Source: Nematostella vectensis (taxonomy: Eukaryota; Cnidaria; Anthozoa; Actiniaria; Edwardsiidae). From it: DNA of 64,000 nt. Shown one piece after another: positions 55,281 through 64,000 of this stretch. A program made the translations under genes and the position numbers. Position 1 is the stretch's first letter; each line of letters opens with the position of its first letter. The notes under the pieces are model-generated. The model ran no database searches, was not told where the DNA came from, and was given only the letters and a program-made list of their open reading frames with translations. The stretch is from the NCBI RefSeq assembly GCF_932526225.1, contig NC_064048.1, positions 8,084,515 through 8,148,514 on the forward strand, given 5' to 3'.

Positions 55281-58200
55281 ATGAACAGCAGTAGTGTGGA
55301 ACCGATGGAGACTGAACCGATATTTTCACCAATAGGTAAGTCGTTTCGCTATCAATCCCTCAGTTGTCTTTTGAGATGTTAATTCTCTTTCATAGAATGG
55401 TGCGATCACATGACTATCAAACTCGCTCGCTACAAGAATAACACAAGTTAGAAAGTATAAAATTTCTTTACTTTTAAGGTACAAAAGAGGAATTGGCATT
55501 AGATCAAGCTGCCGTTTTTCTCGAAGATGCCATCAGCGTAAGTTTTGTAAAATTAGTCAAAATAGAATCAGATTTGGCTAATACGCGTGACTGTTCCTGC
55601 TATTTCCTGAATTTGCTTGTCAAATACATTTTTAACTGCCTACTGACTCTGTCTGAAAGATATGTTTTATGAATTGTTCGGTCAGTATGCTCACAGAGAA
55701 TCGCCAGCCGCATTTTTAGGGAGTTTTATCAATAATGAAGACATGTTTGATCAGGTCACTCCAGGAAAGAGTGGGAAGATGGCTATTTGGGGAGATGTGA
55801 TATGGGGGGAGGGGGGTAGTTAAGTTTTTGATCCCCTATCTTTGGGGAGGGGTGGGGGGCATTAAGAAGCAGCACATTTTAAGAGGTCTTTTAAGTGAAG
55901 AGGGCTCAATTTCCCATCCTTTTCTCTACATGCCCCATGAAAGTGCAGGGTCCAAAATAGCGGCCGGCTTCCGGCGATAGCCGGCTGTTTTCTGGTCTTT
56001 GCCGGGTCTTTTTTTCCTGTATCCCCTTCTCATATTTTTAGTATGCAGGCTTTTTTATTCCCACCAAAATCCACAAAGCCGACAAAATCTAGCAGATTTA
56101 AAAAAAATATATTTTGAACTTTGAAGTGTCTGATCTCCCTTAATACAACAGGGCCGTAGCAGGGGGTGGGGCACTGGAGGTACATGCCCCCCCTCCCCCA
56201 ATGTTTTGAAAAATTATAAGGAAATGACCAGTAGGGGACCAGCTGTGCCCCCCAAATATTATCTCAATGTTTTTGTATTGTGCCCCCCCCCCTCCCCCCC
56301 CAATATTTCAAACCTGCTACCGCCCTGATACAATAATTTTTTGCATGAAATTTGTTAAATTTAAACAAATTACTATTCTAATTTTTTTCATTTTGTTTAT
56401 TTTCTTTATTGTTTTCCTGTCATCAGTACAGGTCAATACATCACAAGATTGACAGGCGATCATTACGAATCTACCGATTTTATTACAGCGCTCCTGTCAG
56501 ATGGTAAATGAAATATTATTTCAGCATACTTTTGTTTGTATAAAAACTATGTGGGTTGCTTCTCAGAGATTTTCTTTGAGATGTGTTTTTTTTTTGTACT
56601 TTTCTTAGTTTAAAAAAATTATCCACATCTTTTAAAATGTACTTATCCACATCTTTTTAAATGTACTTATCCCTTAGGGGTTAATATGGGTCAGTATGCA
56701 GCTCTTACAAGCTGCAATTTGATTGGGCAAATGAACAATATCCGCACCTTGACACAAAGAACGAGAAGAATAGAGACAAAAGAATTCCGTTGTAGAACAA
56801 AGATAACAGGAGACCAAGCAGCTGCGTACTTACTCGTAAATATTGCTGTTGACTGCACAAAGTGCCTTGAATTTATGACTAGTTTTGCAGACAATCACTC
56901 CTGTTTATTTTTTTGGGAGTTCAACCCCCCCCCCCCCCCCCCCCCCTCCTGCCAACCTTGTTAACAGGAATGCACACTCACTAGGACCAAATGTTTGTTT
57001 TTCTTAAGGGCCGTCTACACAGGGCAAAATTTTATAACATTACAATTTTAAGAAAAAGTTGCTAAAGTGTGGGGAGAAAAGTTGACACGTTTTTACTTGA
57101 CTTGAAAAACTGGAATGTTTGCATTTTCTTGAAAAGTTTTACTTACCAATGTTTTACTTACCAAGTTGATTGTGAAGACCATCAACAAGTTTTACTTGAC
57201 AAGTTTTTCCGATGAAAGCAGTTCATAGGCCCCTTTTTCTAATGCTTGTGGACTATTAATAAAGCTATTGTTGCTGTAATTGCCATGGTCTGTCTCTTTG
57301 TCGGAGGCACCATATTGTGATGGCAGGCTTTGTTATTTTTTTGGTATTGCCACTGTCTATAGGCATTACCAGCTCATTGCATGAAAAACTTGTCAAGTAA
57401 AAATTGCTCGAGTGGACAGCATGTCTAAATGAACAACTAGAATTGTCAGTTAAACTCGTCAAGTAAAATTGCCTGTGTAGACGGCCCTTTAGAGGTCAAG
57501 TATGTCAGCATGTCTAAATGAACGGCTAGAATTGTCAGTTAAACTTATCAAGTAAAAATTGCTCGTATGGACAGCATGTCTAAATGAACAACTAGAATTG
57601 TCAGTTAAACTTATCAAGTAAAAATTGCTCGTATGGACAGCATGTCTAAATGAACAACTAGAATTGTCAGTTAAACTCGTCAAGTAAAATTGCCTGTGTA
57701 GACGGCCCTTTAGAGGTCAAGTACGTGGGTGTTTAATGTATTGAAAATTAAAGCAATTCATAATTATTTTAATAACGTCTTGTGTTTCCAGGGGCTTGAT
57801 ATTGGTCATTTTTGTTGATTTGATGCTTGCATTTTTGGAAACACCATCTTCCTTAACGTGAGTTAAATTACTTCACATACACTCCTAAATATGATAACTG
57901 ACGTACAGTTTGTACATGTGAACACATTATTTATTATTGATCCATGGTTTGTATGATATATCCCCATATGTTGAAACTCCTGTGTGATAACTTCATAGGC
58001 ATACAGCATCATACAGTACCTATCAACTCTCCATTAGGTGGGAGTCTTATGATTTTGGACATCTTCTCCCGCTCGCCCGTGTGGAGCACCAAATTTCCCA
58101 CTTTTTAGTGATCGCATCAGAAAAAAAATATATTCTCTAGAAAATAAATTTTCCTATTTTTTTAAACAATAATTTCCTTGCATAGTGCAATTTATCTAAC

Positions 58201-59806
58201 ACCCTTGTGAGATCCATAAGTGGATTTGGGTCAAGAAACTTTCTGTACTGCAAACGCCTGAAAGGATATACCACCCCTCCCCCCAAAAAATCTCAAGACT
58301 TGAGATTTTTTGAGGTTTACAGGTATGCAGTATGATCAAAATGCCTCTCTGTTATGATTATGTGCTATAGGCCTATTGCTGCCATAGTCTACATGTTTCC
58401 AATTGTCCCTTTTACTTTCCTCCTCCACTTCCTAAAGTTCCCTGTAAACATCCAATAAATACTTAAAAGTAAATTTGAAATTTTGCACTTGGTATTGTCT
58501 TTTCCAAGATAAGTCTCCACACAATCCTCCCTTTTTCTTTCCTTATCAACTTCCTGCCCCCTTATCCACTTACATTTAAGGAAATGCAATAAATGCTTAT
58601 ACTAACAGTACATTTTGAATGCTGCACAGGGTATCGTCTGATCCAAGATATATGTCTCCACGACCCGAAGTCCCATGTGGCATCCTTGAAACCATTGAGC
58701 TTTTATGTCTTTCCTGTTTTGTGTTTGATGTGGTAATCAAGGTAATAAAAATGAACTAAGTGATTATATCGGACAATAGCCCTGGTTTACACCAAAGTTG
58801 TATTGATGTGTATGGCATATGCCTGCGCACCCCTCCCTGCAAGTCCTAGCTATTTTTACTTAATGTTACTTAAATGTTTAGTTAAAATGACCTTGTCAGC
58901 TGTAGCTTTCTTATTGTTACATCTTATATTGGTAGACAAATTATTTGGAGAAATTTCAAACTATTCATATACATAAAAAAATATTTCTTTTGTTATTTAC
59001 GCAATTAGATGGTATTGAATTAGAAAATATTGAAATAGGTTAATTTGCAGATGGGTTGTTGGATTCTTTGTCTTGGTACTTATTTCTGTATGATTAATTG
59101 AGAGCTGAAAAAGATCATTAAATGGTATATCTGCTGTATGTATTGTATATTGTAGGAAATGACTATTAGATGCATGGCTCTCCCTGTTTTCTTTGTACCC
59201 CCACCCCACTTTTTATTTTAGGTCTGCTATGGTAGTTTATTTTAGTTACTTGTTGATCAATGTTATAAGGTTCTTGAGATATAAATGCTTGCCTTAAAAC
59301 CTCTTTTTTTTATTTTAGACCCATGTAATTGGCAAACGTCAATTCTTCAAGAATCGCTGGCTGCTTTCCTATATGCTTGTTCTTGGCATTTCCTTTGCGG
59401 ATGTTTTCGTCAGCTTAAGCTACAACTGTGGTGAGGTATGGAACAAAGGGTAATTGTCTATTGGTCCTTTGGTCCTTCCTTTTCCTTTTCATTTAAGCCT
59501 TCCTACTAAATGATACATGTCATTGCTCAGCTTAGACCATTATATCTTATTTTGTTAAATACTGTTCATCATAGTACACCAATACTGCAATTTTTTTTTG
59601 GTTCCCCTTATAGTTTTAATTTTGCACCTTTTAAGAACAGGCTTAATCCTGAATCCCAGGGATCGCAAATTACCAATAAAATACTCCCCTTATTATCCAA
59701 ACTGACAATGTCTCTTTCCCTTGTTTGTTCTTTGAAGGTTGTTCGAATTCGGCGGATTCTTAGACCATTCTTTCTCCTGCAGAACTCCTCTCTGATGAAA
59801 AAGCTG
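55281..59806 (+). CDS. TPCN: Two-pore channel, N-terminal part (seven exons; continues past the window)
   Basis: Coding exons: 55281-55335, 55479-55537, 56427-56503, 57792-57857, 58630-58741, 59319-59435, 59738-59806; all GT/AG with joining phases, 555 nt, 185 codons. An acidic N terminus is followed by ALDQAAVFLEDAISYRSIHH, the conserved start of TPC proteins. Then domain I: S1 (WGLILVIFVDLMLAFLE), PSSLTVSSDPRY loop, S2 (CGILETIELLCLSCFVFDVV), S3 (WLLSYMLVLGISFADVFVS) and the S4 voltage-sensor-like helix VVRIRRILRPFFLLQNSSLM. The S4 exon ends with a good GTAAGC donor. The S5, pore and domain II exons are not found before 64000. Family role: endolysosomal sodium/calcium channel gated by PI(3,5)P2 or NAADP. 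I cannot say which TPC subtype. Confidence 0.93.
56149..56327. mobile_element. MITE, CAGGGCCGTAGCAGG ends, 6-bp target duplication
   Basis: Left end CAGGGCCGTAGCAGG and right end CCTGCTACCGCCCTG are inverted repeats with one mismatch. ATACAA directly flanks both ends (56143-56148 and 56328-56333). The interior is rich in C-runs. It lies 99 bp upstream of channel exon 3. Confidence 0.85.
57006..57710. mobile_element. MITE with duplicated right end
   Basis: Left end AAGGGCCGTCTACAC at 57006; its reverse complement ends at 57489 and again at 57710. Between the two right ends, and just before the first, blocks with ACAGCATGTCTAAATGAAC and AGAATTGTCAGTTAAAC repeat about four times in all. So a 484-bp element gained an extra copy of its right part. 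TTAA at the left junction and TTAG at the right could be a decayed piggyBac-type target. Lies in channel intron 3, 82 bp before exon 4. Confidence 0.7.
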
Positions 59807-60252
59807 GTAAGCCTAGTAACCTAGGCCTGATTCTCAGAGAACACTGTTTCTATAAAAAATGATCATAAGTCTCTATTCTATGTGATAATGGAAAGCATGC
59901 AAAAACTTGCAAGATTCCCATTTATTTTCTTAACAATAATATGTGATAATAGTCACATTATTATATAATGGTTGCTTTCTTGTATAGTGGGTGAATCTTA
60001 TGGAGATGATCTTGCGTGCTTAAAAACCTGATATTGAAAGATCAGTAGCACAATCATGGCACCATTTTAGCAAAAACAACAAACTGTCGCACAAAATAGT
60101 ATATATCTCTCTCAGTTCTTATGCTTTTCACATGAAACTTTTTATAATTGTAGTCCAATAACCAATTTACAAGACCAAGGAAAAAATATTATATTTCTGA
60201 GTAGACATTTCTTGACAAAAATCTAGAAATTTAATAAACACAGCAAATTTAG

Positions 60253-60270
60253 AATGTAACGCGTTACATT
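60253..60270. promoter_or_regulatory. 18-bp perfect palindrome with GTAACG/CGTTAC
   Basis: AATGTAACGCGTTACATT is its own reverse complement. First of three GTAACG sites upstream of the 929-codon gene, so a candidate protein-binding site or element end. Confidence 0.45.
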
Positions 60271-60466
60271 TCCGGTCTAACACCGCATCACAAAATAACA
60301 TTTTAGTTAAATTTTCTTAAAGGCTTTTAAAAAATCTGCTAAATTGAACCGACATAAATAAGGATAATAATATAACAAACATATACAAGTAATTTTAAAC
60401 AAATTCATTTATTGTATTTGCAGATATTAAGATTTACAAAATATCGATGATGCGTCTAAACAGCAT

Positions 60467-60477
60467 GTAACGCTCGT
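60467..60477. promoter_or_regulatory. GTAACGCTCGT site
   Basis: The exact reverse complement, ACGAGCGTTAC, occurs at 60887-60897, so the two form an inverted pair about 410 bp apart. Confidence 0.4.
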
Positions 60478-60883
60478 GTTATTAACAAACCTGCTCCACA
60501 AATAATGACCGATTTTAGGTACTATTAAAACAAATGTGATAAACTAAATTTTAATTTTATGATGGGCAACAAATAAACTCCTTGTAAGCGAAGTTTTCAG
60601 ACAATCCACCAAATAGTTTTTGCGAAAAAAAGACAACCAATAATTCGGAAACACTTTCTGTTACATTGAAAATGAGTTTAATTTTACACCATCGCAATCA
60701 CAAAACACAAAATTTAGTAATAGTACTTTTATCAAACGGTACTCACTACGACATCCCCGCTTTGGGCTTGTGTTTAGCCGACATCCCTAAAGATTTCAGC
60801 CGAATTGCAATAGTTTTGAGCGAGAAAATCAAATTTCAATGATTCGGAAACACTTTTGTGCATTATTACAGTGCTCACAAAGC

Positions 60884-60897
60884 GTAACGAGCGTTAC
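60884..60897. promoter_or_regulatory. GTAACG-AG-CGTTAC near-palindrome
   Basis: Third GTAACG site, 259 bases upstream of the start codon. It could serve autoregulation or transposase binding. Confidence 0.4.
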
Positions 60898-61155
60898 AGC
60901 TGGAAGAAAACGCGAAGAAAAACTGCTAAAATGTTTCAAAATATTGTCTCTGCTTGCTTCTTTCCTCGTCCTCGAAGACTTCCACGAGATCACATGCCTA
61001 GAACAATAGATTTATGGGGGTCCCAGCACAAAATGCAGGGGTTTTGTGCGTCATAAGTTAAAAATAAACGCCCGCGGGTATTGCACAGAGAGTGCGTAGC
61101 ACGTGTAGTCGGTCATTCGGCAACACAATACACAAGCTAACCTTTGAATATTCAT

Positions 61156-63945
61156 ATGGAAAATCCTGTTTCACGTAAGCAAGCTGCAGCACTCAAGAAA
61201 AAAGAAATAAAAAGGGCAAAAGACAAAGATTACTACGAGAAAAATCGCAACAAGAAAATAGCTCAAGTAATCGAGCGGCGAAAAGCGAGACGAGAGGAGA
61301 CAAAAGGCAAGTCACGAACAAGAACGGAAATAAAGAAAGCTGCGTCAAAGAAGAGACGCAAAGAACAACGAGCTACCGCCAGAGAAGAACTTGAAAGAAA
61401 AAGACAAATAGCAAGAGAAAAGACAAGGGAAAGGGTCCGTAGATACCGCCAGAAAAATAAGGAAGAACAAGGACAGGAGAAAGAAATTTTGCAGAACACT
61501 GGGGAGAGATTCAAGAACCGCAAGTCCAAAAAACGTGTTACTGACAAGGCCAAAGATAAACTTCCGCAAACTCCCGAGAAAAAAGCCGAAGTACTAGAAA
61601 CTTTGATAAACAGCCCGAGAACAAGAAAAACACTTTCCAGGCAAGGGGTAGTGAAAACTCCAGAAGAAGAAAAAGAAAGTAACACGTTGAAAGCCCTCGC
61701 GTCGGACATCTCTGAAGGTTTGAAACACGTCAAACGTTCGGGATCGAACGAAAAACGCGCTGCCTACAAAGCACTTAAATCACTTGCTTTTGGAGATAAT
61801 ATAAAAAAGTCGAGAGCAAAAAAGTCCCTAGGAAAGTTAGTCGGCCTTAACGAAAAGAGCATCAGTAAAGCCATCAAAACAAGGGAGGAGATTTTAAAGG
61901 GAGAAGGAGAAAGCTGGCTTTATGTAAAAAGAAAAACACGACGAGATGCGCTCCCAGAAGAAGACGTTGAAAAAATTTACTGCTTCTGGGCCAGTTCGGC
62001 TAGTCGTCCTACAGGAGACAAAAGTGACTTTGTGAAAAACAGAGTTGGCAAAAAACAGTATTTAACCCACCCCAAGCATGTTCTCGAAACGAGCCAAACG
62101 GAGGCTTTCCAGGAATTTGCGAAGCTTCACCCTGAAGTAAAAGTAGCGCAACGCAAATTCGAGATGTTAAAACCTTACTTTGTAAAACAAGCAAGAGAAA
62201 GGGACAGAAAATCTTGCCTTTGCAGAAAACATGTCGAAACGAAAATTCTTTTCGACGCATGTATGAAGTTTCGAAAGGGTGTGGTCAAGACGACGGGAAA
62301 CGAGAGCGAAGAGTCGCCCATTTTCAAAACGTTGACAGAAGCGGCTGATGCAACCTTATGCTCAAAGGAAGATGGGATAGAGCACCATAAAATCGAGTGC
62401 TTGGAGCGAGATTGCAACAGATGCTCTGTGGAGAAAATAAAACTACTTCCAGAGGAGTCTAGCAATGAAGGAAGTGTTTGTTGGTCTAGGTACGAGTACC
62501 TACCCACTGGAAAATTCCTTGCCAATGGTCAAGAGAAAAAGAAGATAGCCTTGGTCCCCAAAGAAACACCACCCTCAGAAATGTTTAAATATTTCAAAAA
62601 GCTTTTGGAAGCCTATCCCCTGCATTCATTCATGGCTAAATGGCAACGTGAGCAACTTGATAATCTTTTGGAACACTTGCCACTTGGCCATGTCGTGTGC
62701 ATTCACGACTATTCTGAGGGGTATGCGTGTCGCCAGCAAGATGAGATCCAATCAGAGTTCTTTGACGTAACCAAGGCTTCTCTACATGTTACCATCTTAC
62801 ATCGCCATGCTGTTGAAAGTAAAGACGGGATCACAAGCACAGAGGCTGAGCCACACTTGATCAAAGAGCACTTGTTTGTGGTTTCCGATGATCCGACGCA
62901 AGACCATGACAGTGTGCACAAAGCCCAAGAGCTTATTCATGATTACCTGGTCAACGATGTGGGCTATAGCATTGAGCTCTTGCATGAATTTACAGATGGG
63001 TGCGCAGCACAATATAAGTCACGACACTGCATTGGAGATTTGTCATGTTCTCTGGCAGATTTTGGATATCCCATCCAAAGAAGCTTTTTCGAAACCTCCC
63101 ATGCTAAAGGAGAGCAAGATGCTGCTGGCTCTCATGTAAAGCAGAAAACCAGCCAAGCCGTCCTACGCAGAAAAGCTAAAATCAATTCTGCAAAGGACAT
63201 GTATGCTTATCTGGTTGCAAACTTTACAGAGCCAGCAGCAACTAGCTATGCTGCTCGTAGAACGGCTACCCAGCTGACGCGCCGTGTTTTCTTTTATGTT
63301 CCTGCAAAAGGAGAGGGTGCAGTCTCCAGGAACCGTGATGGGCGAAAGTTCAAGGAAGCAAAGGGCATAAGAAAATGGCACTGTGTCAAGACACTTCCCC
63401 AGCAAGAGAAGGTCCTAGTACGGCATCGGACATGCTACTGTGTGAGCTGCATTGTGAAAGATGAAGATTCATGTACCAATAAGGCATGGCTTGATGAGTG
63501 GAAAGAAGTGACTATCCCTAGAGATGGTTCAGTTGCTATCACTCGTCAAGCCACAGAGCAGCCTGCTCTTGAACATGATACAGCATCACACATGGCAGAT
63601 CTGGCTGCGTGCGGCAGCACTGTTGCCATTGAGGCTGAAGGTGATAGAATGTACGATTTCTATCTCCTCAAAGTCACGTCAGCAGGTGTTGAGGAGCTAG
63701 AACATGACTACACTGATGATTACCACAACACTGCACTGAGAGGAGAGTCTGTCTTGAAAGGGCATTTTTATCTCCGTGATAATATTCATGACATGACTTT
63801 CACCTTAAACGAAAAACGGATTGCAGTTGTTTATGCGGCCACTGTCCGCCATATTTGTGGTGACCTCCCCACTAAGAAAAGAGGCAAGAAACTTATTTAC
63901 AAGCTTCCATTGAAGGAAAATGAAGCCATCCTTGCCATTCTTTGA
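61156..63945 (+). CDS. Transposase-like protein of an unnamed family, 929 aa, intronless
   Basis: ATG at 61156 (MENPVSRKQAAALKKKEIKR); stop TGA at 63943-63945. A TTG-started extension of four codons is possible but unlikely. Residues 1-165 are a very basic Lys/Arg/Glu helix region, probably coiled and nuclear-targeting. A Cys/His cluster follows: C354, C356, H359, then C415, C420, C423. The region 510-660 looks like an RNase H-fold nuclease with acidic residues in conserved-looking motifs: D518 in HDYSEGY, D614 in FTDGCAAQYKSR, E653 and D655 in SHAKGEQDAAGS. I recall similar uncharacterised proteins in cnidarian and other invertebrate genomes but cannot name the family. Absence of introns, position after channel exon 7 and upstream palindromes point to an autonomous DNA transposon with an intact, perhaps active, transposase. 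Function is inferred. Confidence 0.75.
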   Translation: MENPVSRKQAAALKKKEIKRAKDKDYYEKNRNKKIAQVIERRKARREETKGKSRTRTEIKKAASKKRRKEQRATAREELERKRQIAREKTRERVRRYRQKNKEEQGQEKEILQNTGERFKNRKSKKRVTDKAKDKLPQTPEKKAEVLETLINSPRTRKTLSRQGVVKTPEEEKESNTLKALASDISEGLKHVKRSGSNEKRAAYKALKSLAFGDNIKKSRAKKSLGKLVGLNEKSISKAIKTREEILKGEGESWLYVKRKTRRDALPEEDVEKIYCFWASSASRPTGDKSDFVKNRVGKKQYLTHPKHVLETSQTEAFQEFAKLHPEVKVAQRKFEMLKPYFVKQARERDRKSCLCRKHVETKILFDACMKFRKGVVKTTGNESEESPIFKTLTEAADATLCSKEDGIEHHKIECLERDCNRCSVEKIKLLPEESSNEGSVCWSRYEYLPTGKFLANGQEKKKIALVPKETPPSEMFKYFKKLLEAYPLHSFMAKWQREQLDNLLEHLPLGHVVCIHDYSEGYACRQQDEIQSEFFDVTKASLHVTILHRHAVESKDGITSTEAEPHLIKEHLFVVSDDPTQDHDSVHKAQELIHDYLVNDVGYSIELLHEFTDGCAAQYKSRHCIGDLSCSLADFGYPIQRSFFETSHAKGEQDAAGSHVKQKTSQAVLRRKAKINSAKDMYAYLVANFTEPAATSYAARRTATQLTRRVFFYVPAKGEGAVSRNRDGRKFKEAKGIRKWHCVKTLPQQEKVLVRHRTCYCVSCIVKDEDSCTNKAWLDEWKEVTIPRDGSVAITRQATEQPALEHDTASHMADLAACGSTVAIEAEGDRMYDFYLLKVTSAGVEELEHDYTDDYHNTALRGESVLKGHFYLRDNIHDMTFTLNEKRIAVVYAATVRHICGDLPTKKRGKKLIYKLPLKENEAILAIL

Positions 63946-64000
63946 GAAAAGTGACATTTTAAAGTATTTAGTGTTACTTGTACTGTATTCTGTGTGATAT
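63946..64000. other. 3' flank of the transposase-like gene
   Basis: Only 55 bases remain. No AATAAA and no inverted copy of the upstream palindrome is seen before the window ends. Confidence 0.5.

Larger units (their letters stand above)
59807..61155. other. Channel intron and 5' flank of the transposase-like gene
   Basis: No channel exon found. From about 60253 the sequence carries repeated GTAACG/CGTTAC palindromes, described separately, and a duplicated ATTCGGAAACACTTT (about 60636 and 60840). I take the left boundary of the element to lie near or before 60253, but no target duplication can be tested without the right end. Confidence 0.4.

Noticed and set aside
61263-61733. Minus-strand 156-codon frame opposite the transposase-like gene
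   Set aside because: Shadow frame caused by the Lys/Arg/Glu-rich composition of the true frame.

Overview
The window is eukaryotic nuclear DNA: introns with canonical GT/AG borders, AT-rich spacers, micro- and minisatellites, a long satellite and many classes of transposable element. Gene content (a tubby-family protein, a two-pore channel, a mitochondrial ribosomal protein) and repeat content (Ty3/Gypsy, Penelope-like elements with hammerhead ribozymes, CR1/L2-like LINE remnants, a tRNA-derived SINE, many MITEs) suggest an early-branching animal. My best guess is an anthozoan cnidarian such as a sea anemone; that is inference, not proof.

Three multi-exon host genes were assembled by reading splice sites and phases. 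(1) MRPL21, minus strand, 13231 to 6371, seven coding exons, 217 aa, with a mitochondrial-type N terminus. (2) A TUB/TULP3-like gene, plus strand, 26321 to 39237, fourteen coding exons, 455 aa, complete. (3) The first seven coding exons (185 codons) of a two-pore channel (TPCN), plus strand, 55281 to 59806, continuing past the window. No functional link between the three is visible.

Layout. 1-6200: a 30-bp minisatellite with 180-bp higher-order units, a long foldback element, a 32-bp minisatellite and a hairpin. 6200-13231: MRPL21, its introns holding foldback elements and a TIR element. 13697-18992: a 5'-truncated LINE split by a very young Ty3/Gypsy element (182-bp LTRs with no difference seen, 5-bp target duplication, one in-frame stop inside the gag zinc knuckle). 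20150-24300: a decayed kinase-like relic and another relic flanking about 3.1 kb of 99-bp satellite. 24361-25045: a LINE fragment ending in 64 AAT units. 26321-40163: the tubby gene, with repeats touching several splice sites. 40987-44040: a palindromic MITE, a Penelope-like element with inverted 244-bp terminal repeats carrying hammerhead ribozymes, and a SINE. 44-55 kb: mostly non-genic, with a possible 70-aa membrane protein, a broken Penelope fragment and a second 32-bp minisatellite. 55281-64000: the channel gene; the region after its seventh exon holds an intact 929-codon intronless gene for a transposase-like protein, preceded by GTAACG palindromes.

The best candidate for something undescribed is that 929-codon gene and its upstream palindromes, which look like the left half of an autonomous DNA transposon of a family I cannot name. 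Its right end lies outside the window.
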